DNA from: Bacteroidota bacterium
GTDB lineage: Bacteria; Bacteroidota; Bacteroidia; UKL13-3
Length of the DNA: 7,718 nucleotides
Direction of reading: 5' to 3'
Assembly: GCA_947449515.1 (NCBI GenBank)
Contig: CANFSD010000072.1
Location: 1-7,718, forward strand
The notes beneath the pieces were generated by a model. The model made no database searches. It was not told where the DNA came from and worked only from the letters and a program-made list of their open reading frames with translations. Shown here in pieces: positions 1-7,529 of this stretch (position 1 is the stretch's first letter; the number at the start of each line of letters is the position of its first letter). The translations under genes and the position numbers were made by a program.

Positions 1-2328
1 AGTTTAAAAACCTATGCTGCTTATGATGGAAGTAATTATTTCCAAGCCGTAAATGCTGGAAAAATTGCCAATCAAAATTTACACGCTTTACCCGCTCCTG
101 ATGGTTTTATAATTAGCCATCCAAACTTTTTAGGAGAAGCAAAACGGCTGGCAGACCACCACAGAACAAAAGACAATTTGAGAATTGAGGTAGTAAATGT
201 GCAAGATATTTACAATGAATTTTCAGGTGGCGCACCAGATTTATGTGCTGTGAGAGATTTCCTAAAAATGTTTCACGACAAGGCACCTACCCCTTCTGAA
301 GCACCAAAATATGCCGCACTTTTTGGAAGAGCCTCTTACGATTATAAATTCCGTCAAAAACCAAATACCAATTTCATTTTAACCTTTGAAAGCAGTGAGT
401 CATTTGCACCTACAAGTAGCTATTGCAGTGATGATTTTATTGGGCTATTAGATGATGATGAAGGCAATTGGGATATTGGCTCTAACTTGGGAGAATTGCT
501 AGATATTGGTATTGGGCGTTTGCCAGTTACCAATGAAACAGAAGCGGCGCAATTGGTTGATAAAATCATCTCCTATAACTCCTCAAAGGCCTTTGGTTCG
601 TGGCGAAATAAATTGGTTTTTTCTGCCGATGATGAAGACAATAACCAACACCAAGACCAAAGCAATAATTTGGCAAATGGCATACTCGCAAACTACCCTG
701 AATTTAACGTAGAGAAGATTTTTCTTGATGCATACAAAAAAGAAAGTACCGCTGGTGGGGCTCGTTTTCCTGAAGCGCAAAAAGCCATCAATAATGCCAT
801 TCAAAATGGTTGCCTCATTTTTAACTATACGGGTCATGGTGGCGAAGTTGGCTTAACTGCGGAACGTGTTATGGGAATTGACGATATCAATAAATGGACC
901 AATGGTATTGCAGAAAACAGTGTTAGACTTCCGCTATTTATGACGGCAACTTGTGAATTCAGTCGCTTCGACGACCCTGCAAGGTTAAGCGCAGGTGAAC
1001 AAACCTTATTGAATCCAGTAGGTGGTGCAATTGGTCTATTTACTACAGTTAGGTTGGTTTTTTCTGGGCAGAATGCCACACTCAATAGTAAGTTTTACGA
1101 CAATATAGGCTTTGACTCTATCTCTCAATTAAACCCACCCCGCTTAGGTGATATTGTTAGAAAAACCAAAAATGATTATAACGATCCCAATACCAGAAAT
1201 TTCACCCTGTTGGGCGATCCGTTTTTAACATTGGCCTATCCAAATTTTGAGGTAAAAACAACACAAATTAATGACAAAGACTTGGCCATATTTAACGATA
1301 CTTTGAAAGCATTGAAGAAATTTGAAATTCGTGGAGTGGTAACCAATAAACAAGGACAATTACTAAATGATTTTAATGGCACCATTTATCCTGTTGTTTA
1401 CGACAAGTTTGCCAACTATTCTACCATTGGTAACAATCCGCCACAGAGCACGCCCATGCCATTTGTAATGCAAGACAATGTATTGTACAGAGGGAAAGCA
1501 AGCGTGAGCAATGGTAATTTTGTTTTCAGTTTTGTAGTGCCAAAAGACATTGCTTATGAATATGGCTTTGGGAAGATTAGCTATTATTCTACCAATGATT
1601 TAAAAGACGCCAATGGCTATTACAATAAAATTTTTATAGGCGGAACCGGCGATAGCACCTCTAGCGATCAAAAAGGACCAGAAATTAAATTGTTTCTAAA
1701 CGACGAGAAATTTATCAATGGAGGAATTACCCATGAAAGTCCCAAACTGATAGCCAAACTGTTTGATGAAAATGGCATAAATACAACTGGAAGAGGTATT
1801 GGAAGGGATCTCATGTATGTAATAGATAACAACCAAACCCAAGCAGTAATTGTAAACGATTATTACCAAGCCACCCTCAATAGCTACCAAAGTGGAGAGG
1901 TGTTTCACCAAATTTCAAATTTACCCGCTGGTAAACACCAAATTAAATTTAAAGCTTATGATGTTTATAATAATTTGTCGGAAGCCACGTTGGATTTTGA
2001 GGTAAAATCGTCTGATAAGCCGAGTTTGAGTCAATTATTAAATTATCCTAATCCATTTAATAATCTAACAACCTTTCATTTCGACCACAACTTAAATGGG
2101 GAAGAAATGAAGGTAATGATCCAAATTTTTACCATTAGCGGGAAACTGGTGAAGACCTTGCAAACACAGGTATTGCTGCAAGGAACTCATTTCGACCAAT
2201 TGCAATGGGATGGCAAAGATGATTACGGCGACAAACTTGCAAACGGCGTTTATATCTATAAATGTAAGGTGCTGGTGCCAGGCCAAAAAGCAATTGAAAA
2301 AACAGAAAAATTGGTAATCTTAAATTAA
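1..2328 (+). CDS. porU: PorU, T9SS C-terminal signal peptidase (5'-truncated)
   Basis: PorU is the cell-surface cysteine peptidase of the type IX secretion system. It removes the C-terminal sorting domain of cargo and links cargo to surface lipopolysaccharide. The reading frame is open from base 1, so the N-terminus lies outside the window; 775 residues are visible, and the family is usually over 1,000. The gingipain-like C25 domain spans visible residues 1 to about 415. It includes the IYNEFSGGAPD segment, the catalytic His279 in NYTGHGG, the catalytic Cys318 in FMTATCEFSRFDDP, and a closing TLLGDPFLTL segment. Ig-like beta regions follow at about 440-660. Residues about 681-775 form a sorting-domain-like C-terminus: YPNPFN, then WDGKDDYGDKLANGVYIY, ending KLVILN. 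The in-frame TTG at 178 is internal to the conserved domain and is not the start. porV follows after 43 nt, the usual pairing. The identification rests on motif recognition and gene context, and both catalytic residues are intact. Confidence 0.93.
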   Translation, partial: SLKTYAAYDGSNYFQAVNAGKIANQNLHALPAPDGFIISHPNFLGEAKRLADHHRTKDNLRIEVVNVQDIYNEFSGGAPDLCAVRDFLKMFHDKAPTPSEAPKYAALFGRASYDYKFRQKPNTNFILTFESSESFAPTSSYCSDDFIGLLDDDEGNWDIGSNLGELLDIGIGRLPVTNETEAAQLVDKIISYNSSKAFGSWRNKLVFSADDEDNNQHQDQSNNLANGILANYPEFNVEKIFLDAYKKESTAGGARFPEAQKAINNAIQNGCLIFNYTGHGGEVGLTAERVMGIDDINKWTNGIAENSVRLPLFMTATCEFSRFDDPARLSAGEQTLLNPVGGAIGLFTTVRLVFSGQNATLNSKFYDNIGFDSISQLNPPRLGDIVRKTKNDYNDPNTRNFTLLGDPFLTLAYPNFEVKTTQINDKDLAIFNDTLKALKKFEIRGVVTNKQGQLLNDFNGTIYPVVYDKFANYSTIGNNPPQSTPMPFVMQDNVLYRGKASVSNGNFVFSFVVPKDIAYEYGFGKISYYSTNDLKDANGYYNKIFIGGTGDSTSSDQKGPEIKLFLNDEKFINGGITHESPKLIAKLFDENGINTTGRGIGRDLMYVIDNNQTQAVIVNDYYQATLNSYQSGEVFHQISNLPAGKHQIKFKAYDVYNNLSEATLDFEVKSSDKPSLSQLLNYPNPFNNLTTFHFDHNLNGEEMKVMIQIFTISGKLVKTLQTQVLLQGTHFDQLQWDGKDDYGDKLANGVYIYKCKVLVPGQKAIEKTEKLVILN

Positions 2329-2340
2329 TTCCTAAAATTG
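2311..2340 (+). promoter_or_regulatory. Possible internal promoter for porV
   Basis: TTG at 2311-2313 is followed after 19 nt by TAAAATTG at 2333-2340, which differs from the Bacteroidota -7 consensus TAnnTTTG at one position. The spacing is right for the primary sigma factor of this phylum. It overlaps the last porU codons and stop. A transcript would start near 2344, at the foot of the hairpin at 2342-2360. It could let porV be made in excess of porU. In AT-rich DNA a one-mismatch match can arise by chance. Confidence 0.3.
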
Positions 2341-2341
2341 A

Positions 2342-2360
2342 GCACAAATTTATTTTGTGC
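2342..2360 (+). promoter_or_regulatory. Perfect hairpin between porU and porV
   Basis: GCACAAA at 2342-2348 pairs perfectly with TTTGTGC at 2354-2360 around the 5-nt loop TTTAT. It lies 13 nt after the porU stop and 11 nt before the porV ATG. No T-run follows, so it is not a classical Rho-independent terminator. It could stabilise the 5' end of porV mRNA, limit ribosome access, mark an RNA-processing site, or act as a protein-binding site in DNA. The stem is certain from the sequence; its role is inference. Confidence 0.45.
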
Positions 2361-2371
2361 AGCGACCTATA

Positions 2372-3625
2372 ATGAGAAAAAACAAGACCTTACTTCCTTT
2401 GATTTTACTTGGCGTTTTAAGCAGCCAAATAACTACCGCACAAATTGCAGGCAGCAATTCGCAATTGGATGGCAGAAACACCATTTCCACAGCTGTTCCA
2501 TTTTTAATGATTACGCCCGAAGCCAGAGGTGGTGGAATGGGAGATGTAGGCGTGGCAATGCCAAACGATGTAAATGCCATGCATTGGAATATCTCCAAAA
2601 TACCTTTCAATGAAAAACAAGGCGCTATTTCCTTGAGCTATACTCCATGGCTTAAAAGTTTGGTTCCAGATATTAATTTAGCCTATATGAGCGGCTATGG
2701 AAAAATAAACGACCGTTCTGCCATTGCAGCTTCTCTCAGGTATTTTTCTCTTGGTCAAATTCAATTTACAGACAATTTTGGTAACAGTACCGGAAATTAC
2801 AACCCCAATGAATTGGCTATAGATGTTGGTTATGCCTCTAAACTATCTGAGCATTTTTCTGTAGGTATTGCCTTCCGTTATATCCGCAGTGATTTGGCAG
2901 GCGCTTTTAACCAAGGTCCGAACCCAGTTAGCGCAGGTACAGCATTTGCTGGTGACATTACTTCTTATTATACCAACAAAACCAAAATTAAATTAGAAGG
3001 TAAAAAATACAATTTGAATTATTCCTTTGGCGGAGCAATCACCAATATAGGTTCAAAAATTTCTTATACCAGTCAACAATACCAGAATTTTATTCCAATC
3101 AATTTAAGAGTTGGTGGCTACGCACAAATGGAAATCGACAAATACAATACCATAGCCGTTGCCTTAGATTTTAATAAGTTATTGGTTCCAACCAACCCAA
3201 AATATTTACAAACAGTTGCCGGCTATGATTCAATTACACCCAGCGGCCAGAGAGTAATTGTGCAAGGCATGAACCCAGATGTGCCACCCATACAAGGTAT
3301 GATTCAATCTTTTTACGATGCGCCGGGAGGTTTAAAAGAAGAATTACAAGAGATTAATATTTCTACTGGATTAGAATATTGGTACGACAAACAATTTGCA
3401 TTACGTGCGGGTTATTTTCATGAAAGTCCTTACAAAGGAAATAGAAAGTTTATGACCTTTGGAGCAGGATTTCGTTTCAATGTATTTGGCTTAGATTTGT
3501 CTTATTTAGTGCCAATTGACCAAAGAAATCCTCTAGAAAAGACTTTACGTTTCACCCTCATCTTTGATTTCGACGCTTTTGTAAGTCAAAACAAAGAAGA
3601 AAATCAAGTTCCAGTAACAGAATAA
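2372..3625 (+). CDS. porV: PorV, T9SS outer-membrane shuttle/anchor protein
   Basis: PorV (LptO in Porphyromonas) is an outer-membrane beta-barrel of the FadL-like group. It binds the C-terminal domain of T9SS cargo released from the translocon and delivers it to PorU. The chosen ATG at 2372 gives 417 residues and a clean signal peptide: MRKNK, a hydrophobic core LLPLILLGVLSS, and likely cleavage after TTA at residue 23. An upstream in-frame GTG at 2357 adds five residues but lies inside the hairpin and before the basic n-region, so it is less likely. The mature N-terminus carries family-like segments FLMITPEARGGGMGDVG and NAMHWN. Alternating beta-strand segments fill the rest, the last being TLRFTLIFDFDAF, followed by a short polar tail. 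No Shine-Dalgarno sequence is visible. The neighbours are porU upstream and ispF overlapping downstream. A PorQ/PorV-family paralogue is possible in principle, but adjacency to porU favours PorV. Confidence 0.93.
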   Translation: MRKNKTLLPLILLGVLSSQITTAQIAGSNSQLDGRNTISTAVPFLMITPEARGGGMGDVGVAMPNDVNAMHWNISKIPFNEKQGAISLSYTPWLKSLVPDINLAYMSGYGKINDRSAIAASLRYFSLGQIQFTDNFGNSTGNYNPNELAIDVGYASKLSEHFSVGIAFRYIRSDLAGAFNQGPNPVSAGTAFAGDITSYYTNKTKIKLEGKKYNLNYSFGGAITNIGSKISYTSQQYQNFIPINLRVGGYAQMEIDKYNTIAVALDFNKLLVPTNPKYLQTVAGYDSITPSGQRVIVQGMNPDVPPIQGMIQSFYDAPGGLKEELQEINISTGLEYWYDKQFALRAGYFHESPYKGNRKFMTFGAGFRFNVFGLDLSYLVPIDQRNPLEKTLRFTLIFDFDAFVSQNKEENQVPVTE

Positions 3626-4098
3626 TGCGCGTAGGATTTGGCTTTGATGTGCACCAACTTTCTGAGGAAAGAGCATTCATTTTAGGTGGTGTGCCTATTC
3701 CTGCTCAAAAAGGAATACTCGGACACAGTGATGCCGATGTTTTATTGCATGCCGTATCAGACGCTATATTAGGCGCTTTGGCATTGGGTGATATAGGACA
3801 ACACTTCCCCGATACCAGCAGCGAAAACAAAGGAATTGACAGCAAGATTATTTTGGCAAAATGTATATCCTTGGCTGCAGAAAAAGGTTATAAAATTAGC
3901 AACTTAGACAGCACTGTGGTTTGCGAAAAACCCAAAATAATGCCCTATGCACAAGCCATGCGCGCTTGTATTGCAGAAATTTGCAAGGTATCTATAGATG
4001 ATATTTCCATTAAAGCAACCACCAATGAAAAACTAGGTTTTATTGGCAGGGAAGAAGGCATTGTTGCCTATGCGGTGGTGATGTTGGTGAAGCAATAA
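3625..4098 (+). CDS. ispF: 2-C-methyl-D-erythritol 2,4-cyclodiphosphate synthase
   Basis: IspF is a cytoplasmic homotrimer of the MEP (non-mevalonate) pathway. It converts 4-diphosphocytidyl-2-C-methyl-D-erythritol 2-phosphate to 2-C-methyl-D-erythritol 2,4-cyclodiphosphate and releases CMP. The 157-residue length is typical. Metal ligands Asp8 and His10 are in GFGFDVH, and His42 is in DVLLHAVSD; all are at the family positions. GHSDAD at 33-38, HFPDT at 60-64 and the signature ATTNEKLGFIGREEG at 131-145 are also present. Its ATG shares one base with the porV stop (TAATG), so translation is probably coupled and both genes lie on one mRNA. ispD, its usual partner in many bacteria, is not in the window. 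No key residue is missing. Confidence 0.97.
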   Translation: MRVGFGFDVHQLSEERAFILGGVPIPAQKGILGHSDADVLLHAVSDAILGALALGDIGQHFPDTSSENKGIDSKIILAKCISLAAEKGYKISNLDSTVVCEKPKIMPYAQAMRACIAEICKVSIDDISIKATTNEKLGFIGREEGIVAYAVVMLVKQ

Positions 4099-4116
4099 AA
4101 TTCTTTTCCCCTAGGG

Positions 4117-4163
4117 TGGCGGTTTTATTAGCAAGCGCCAAAAAGACAAAAGTTTCTCTTGCT
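4117..4163 (+). other. Possible H-type RNA pseudoknot
   Basis: TGGCG (4117-4121) is complementary to CGCCA (4136-4140), and AGCAAG (4130-4135) is complementary to CTTGCT (4158-4163). The two stems cross and abut with no intervening base. Loop 1 is 8 nt, and the A-rich last loop is 17 nt (4141-4157). This is the standard coaxially stacked H-type pseudoknot layout. The last strand ends 30 nt before the helicase ATG. It matches no riboswitch class I can name. Helices of 5 and 6 bp can occur by chance, so this is a geometric candidate only. Confidence 0.25.
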
Positions 4164-4168
4164 TTTTT
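4130..4168 (+). terminator. Candidate Rho-independent terminator after ispF
   Basis: AGCAAG at 4130-4135 pairs with CTTGCT at 4158-4163. The second arm runs directly into more T, so T fills 4163-4168. Position and T-run suit termination of the porU-porV-ispF transcript. The 22-nt loop is long and the stem is only 6 bp, so termination may be weak. The first arm is flanked by CGCCA (4136-4140), which can instead pair with TGGCG at 4117-4121. Confidence 0.4.
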
Positions 4169-4189
4169 CAATTATTTTGCCTATATTAG
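4159..4189 (+). promoter_or_regulatory. Possible promoter of the helicase-nuclease gene
   Basis: TTG at 4159-4161 is followed after 20 nt by TATATTAG at 4182-4189, one mismatch from TAnnTTTG. The predicted start of transcription falls at about 4193, essentially on the ATG at 4194, so the mRNA would be leaderless or nearly so. The -35-like element overlaps the second arm of the terminator-like hairpin. An alternative, TTATTTTG at 4172-4179, has no TTG at a suitable distance upstream. Confidence 0.3.
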
Positions 4190-4193
4190 GTAA

Positions 4194-7100
4194 ATGCCAG
4201 TCTTATTTAACAAAGAAAAATTTGAGGCAGTTTTTAACGCCCTCAACGAACAACAAAAATCTGCCGTACAACATATTGATGGTCCCGTAATGGTAATTGC
4301 TGGTCCCGGAACGGGGAAAACCCAGATACTTGCCGCCAGAATAGCCCGAATCTTAATTGAAACAGATGCCAATCCGGAAAATATTCTTTGCCTAACCTAT
4401 ACCGATGCGGGTGCAATTGCCATGCGTAAACGCTTACAAGAGTTTATAGGCCCTGCATCCTACAATGTTCAAATCTCAACTTTTCATGGTTTCTGTAATA
4501 AAGTAATTCAAGAGAATCTAGACGTTTTTGGCTTTAGAAACCTCGATCCAATTAGCGATTTAGAAACCAATCAATTGCTGCGCGAGTTAGTGGATTCATT
4601 GCCAAAAAATCATCCATTGAAGCGCTATACAGGCGATGCTTATTTTGAAGCATACAGACTCAAGGCTCTCTTTGAATTAATGAAAAAAGAGGATTGGACA
4701 CCTGAATTTTTAACCGATAAAACAAATGAATACTGCGCAGATCTCCCAAGCAGAGAAGACTATTTATACAAACGCGCCGGCAGTAAGAATGGCGTAAGTT
4801 ATGTGAAAGGCGATCTCAAAAAGGATGCATTGAATGAGGAATATAAAAAGATGGAAATTCTCAAAGCAGGCATCGCCTTATTTGAGCCCTATCAAAAAAT
4901 GTTGCGCGAAAACAACCGCTATGATTTTGCCGACATGATTCTTTGGGTAATTAAAGCCTTTCGCGAAAGTGAAACGCTCCTATTTGATTACCAAGAAAAA
5001 TACCAATACATTTTGGTTGACGAATACCAAGACACCAGCGGTTCGCAAAACGATTTGCTGCAATTATTATTGAGCTATTGGGACGTTCCAAATGTTTTTG
5101 CAGTAGGTGACGACGACCAATCTATTTTCCGCTTTCAGGGAGCAAGTATTGAAAATATAAACCACTTCATTTCTAAATACCAAGGATTCATGAAAATGGT
5201 AAAATTGGAAGACAATTACCGTTCTTCACAAACCATTTTGGATGCAGCAGGCAAATTAATTACACGCAATAAGCAGCGTGTGTTTTCAGAAAAGATTTTA
5301 TTTGCACGTAATACAGAAAGATTGCTTGAAACCAATAAACCAATAGTAGTTTCTTATTTCAATCCGCTGCATGAGGCCGTATCCATTAGCAAAGAAATTG
5401 AAGCGCTTCATCACAAAAACATTCCTCTAAACGAAATAGCTGTACTCTACCGCAACCACACGCAGGCAGAGGACATGATTAGCTATTTAAAATCAAAAAA
5501 TATTGAGGTGAACACGCGCAAGCGCGTGAATATTTTGTATGAACCCATTATCAAAAAGGTAATTAAAGTAATGCAGTTTTTAGCAGCAGAAAGTGAAAAA
5601 GCATATACTGGCGAACCTTATCTATTTGAAATATTACACTTCCAAGAATTTAATATTCCAACACTCGAAATTGCAAGAATGTCTGTAAGCATTGCCAGCA
5701 AAAATTTTAATGAACGCAATACAAGTTGGAGAGATGAACTGAGCAAATTGGCACACAAAAAACAAAGTGATTTGTTTGAACAGCAAACACAGGGTGCCGC
5801 ACTTTTGCATTTTAGCCATACCATAGAAAATTTAATCAAATCTTGCCTTAACCAAACACCGCAAGAAACGGTTCACCAAATTTTGCGCGACTGCGGATTA
5901 TTGGCTACAGCCATTGTGCATGAAGAAAAAACGTGGTACATGGAGATGCTCAGCACTTTCTTTGATTTTATTAAAGCTGAATGTGCCAAAAATCCGAAAC
6001 ATAATCTTAAAACACTTACAGAAACAATTTTGTTGATGCAAGAATATACCATCCAATTGCCTGCAGAAAAAATTCTTTACAGCGAAAATGGTGTTAATTT
6101 TATTACTACACATTCATCTAAAGGTTTAGAGTTTAATTACGTTTATATTATTGGTTGTAATAGCAAATCTTGGGATACTGGAAATAGAAACAACGGTTTT
6201 AAATTACCAGACAATTTATTTGATATCCAAGGTGATGAAACCGAAGAAACCAGGCGTTTGTTTTATGTAGCCATGACTAGGGCTAAGAGCTATTTGCAAA
6301 TGAGTTTTTGCGAACAAGACTTAAACCAAAAACTTTTAGAACAAAGTAAATTTATTGCCGAAATAACCGAGGACAAAGAAATAGAAACCAAAATTGTTCG
6401 CGCCTCAGAGGAAGACCTCATGCACTTTACTTTTAGCAATATGCAAAAAGAAGCAGAGCCAATTATTCCCAAAACTTTAATCGACAATGCTTTTACAGAT
6501 AGCTTGTTAGACAAATATTCTTTAAGTGTTACCCATTTAAACAATTACCTCAAATGCCCTGTAAGCTTCTACTTTAATAATTTTATTAAAGTGCCATCTC
6601 CTAAAAATGGGAATATGACTTTTGGTTCGGCCGTGCATTTTGCCTTAGAACAATTGTTCAAGAAAATGAATGCAGAAACCGAAAAACAATTTGGGAATAT
6701 TGATGTCTTGCTCAACGATTTCAAATGGTTTATGAAACGCCACCAAGACAGCTTTACCGAGGCCGATTATAAACGCAGGTTAGAATATGGCGAGGAGATT
6801 TTACCCATGTACTACAAAGAATATATTTCGCAATGGAATAAAGTAACCAGCGTTGAGAGATCCTATAAAAACGTAATGGTTCATGGAATTCCTTTGAACG
6901 GAAAAATTGACAAAATGGAATTTGATGGCAATTTTGTGAATGTAGTAGATTACAAAACAGGGTCATTTGTGAAGGCAAAAGATAAGTTTAAAAGACCAAA
7001 TCCAGAGGCGGTTGAAAAAGCCATTGCAGAAGGCAAAGAACCTAAATTTGAGGATGTACATGGCGGAGATTATTGGCGTCAAGCGGTGTTTTACAAGCTC

Positions 7101-7415
7101 CTAATGGATTATGATGCCAGCAAAAAATGGGAAATGAAAAGTGCCGAATTTGATTTCATTGAACCTATAGCCGAAGTGGGTGATGGAGGCAAAAAAATTC
7201 ATCAATTTCACAAAGAACGTGTGCCAATTATTCATGAAGACTTAACAACCGTTGAAATGCAAATAAAAATGGTTCATGGCAAAATCATGAAAAAGGAATT
7301 TACAGAAGGTTGTGGCAAAGACACCTGTGTTTGGTGTAATTTCACCAGTAATTACTATGCCGGCAAGGCCGATCAACTTCCAGAAGGTGAAATAGGTGAA
7401 ACCATAGAACTTTAA
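4194..7415 (+). CDS. UvrD/Rep-type helicase fused to RecB-like nuclease
   Basis: This 1,073-residue protein is a predicted ATP-dependent 3'-5' DNA helicase with a C-terminal PD-(D/E)XK exonuclease, probably acting in DNA end processing or repair. Superfamily 1A motifs, in order: Q motif LNEQQKSAV (17-25), Walker A AGPGTGKT (36-43), motif Ia LTYTDAGA (67-74), Ic STFHGF (95-100), Walker B VDEYQD (275-280), III VGDDDQSIFRFQG (304-316), IV LEDNYRSS (338-345), V TTHSSKGLEF (638-647) and VI RRLFYVAMTRAK (687-698). The nuclease has His815, Asp906 (GKIDKMEF), Asp919 and Lys921 (DYKTG), and Gln963/Tyr967 (QAVFY). The D-x12-D-x-K spacing equals that of the E. coli RecB catalytic residues. Cys788, Cys1040, Cys1045 and Cys1048 are placed to hold an iron-sulphur cluster as in AddB and Cas4. 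All motifs are intact. No AddA/AddB or RecC partner is nearby, so I give no symbol. The first ATG puts the Q motif at the expected distance. Confidence 0.92.
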   Translation: MPVLFNKEKFEAVFNALNEQQKSAVQHIDGPVMVIAGPGTGKTQILAARIARILIETDANPENILCLTYTDAGAIAMRKRLQEFIGPASYNVQISTFHGFCNKVIQENLDVFGFRNLDPISDLETNQLLRELVDSLPKNHPLKRYTGDAYFEAYRLKALFELMKKEDWTPEFLTDKTNEYCADLPSREDYLYKRAGSKNGVSYVKGDLKKDALNEEYKKMEILKAGIALFEPYQKMLRENNRYDFADMILWVIKAFRESETLLFDYQEKYQYILVDEYQDTSGSQNDLLQLLLSYWDVPNVFAVGDDDQSIFRFQGASIENINHFISKYQGFMKMVKLEDNYRSSQTILDAAGKLITRNKQRVFSEKILFARNTERLLETNKPIVVSYFNPLHEAVSISKEIEALHHKNIPLNEIAVLYRNHTQAEDMISYLKSKNIEVNTRKRVNILYEPIIKKVIKVMQFLAAESEKAYTGEPYLFEILHFQEFNIPTLEIARMSVSIASKNFNERNTSWRDELSKLAHKKQSDLFEQQTQGAALLHFSHTIENLIKSCLNQTPQETVHQILRDCGLLATAIVHEEKTWYMEMLSTFFDFIKAECAKNPKHNLKTLTETILLMQEYTIQLPAEKILYSENGVNFITTHSSKGLEFNYVYIIGCNSKSWDTGNRNNGFKLPDNLFDIQGDETEETRRLFYVAMTRAKSYLQMSFCEQDLNQKLLEQSKFIAEITEDKEIETKIVRASEEDLMHFTFSNMQKEAEPIIPKTLIDNAFTDSLLDKYSLSVTHLNNYLKCPVSFYFNNFIKVPSPKNGNMTFGSAVHFALEQLFKKMNAETEKQFGNIDVLLNDFKWFMKRHQDSFTEADYKRRLEYGEEILPMYYKEYISQWNKVTSVERSYKNVMVHGIPLNGKIDKMEFDGNFVNVVDYKTGSFVKAKDKFKRPNPEAVEKAIAEGKEPKFEDVHGGDYWRQAVFYKLLMDYDASKKWEMKSAEFDFIEPIAEVGDGGKKIHQFHKERVPIIHEDLTTVEMQIKMVHGKIMKKEFTEGCGKDTCVWCNFTSNYYAGKADQLPEGEIGETIEL

Positions 7416-7461
7416 GTCTATTCTAGTTAACAAACTCATTATTTGCACCTTACAAAGTGTC

Positions 7462-7471
7462 GGTTCGAACC
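7462..7471. repeat. 10-bp perfect palindrome GGTTCGAACC
   Basis: GGTTCGAACC is self-complementary and lies 47 nt after the helicase stop, in the 164-nt gap before fumC. As RNA it could form only a very short hairpin. The nearest T-run (7482-7487) is 10 nt away, so it is not a convincing terminator. It resembles a tRNA T-loop but lacks a pairing stem. A dimeric DNA-binding protein could recognise it, or it may be chance. Confidence 0.3.
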
Positions 7472-7529
7472 AAAATGCCCCTTTTTTGTCATTAAGTTTA
7501 ATACTGCGTAAAATCAGCTAATTTGATGA

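Noticed and set aside
178..180. TTG as the start of the first gene
   Set aside because: The frame is open back to base 1, and the upstream residues continue the PorU C25 domain, so the true start is outside the window.
583..1085. Minus-strand open frames opposite porU
   Set aside because: They lie wholly opposite a well-supported coding region and show no recognisable domain or promoter. They are shadow frames.
2357..2359. GTG as the porV start
   Set aside because: It lies inside the hairpin and would place five extra residues before a normal signal peptide. The ATG at 2372 fits better.
2338..2613. Plus-strand open frame of 91 codons overlapping the start of porV
   Set aside because: It is a frame-shifted reading of the porV signal peptide region with low-complexity, unlikely protein content.
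4109..4116. CCCTAGGG palindrome just after ispF
   Set aside because: It is an 8-bp palindrome with no loop, so it cannot fold as an RNA hairpin. Nothing nearby gives it a role beyond flanking the candidate terminator region.
5618..6544. Minus-strand open frames opposite the helicase
   Set aside because: They overlap the helicase insertion and motif V-VI region, and their translations have no recognisable family features.
7451..7480. tRNA-like T-arm (GTCGG TTCGAAC C...)
   Set aside because: The loop matches the tRNA consensus, but the 3' side reads CAAAA and pairs with GTCGG at only two positions. No acceptor, D or anticodon arm is seen upstream.
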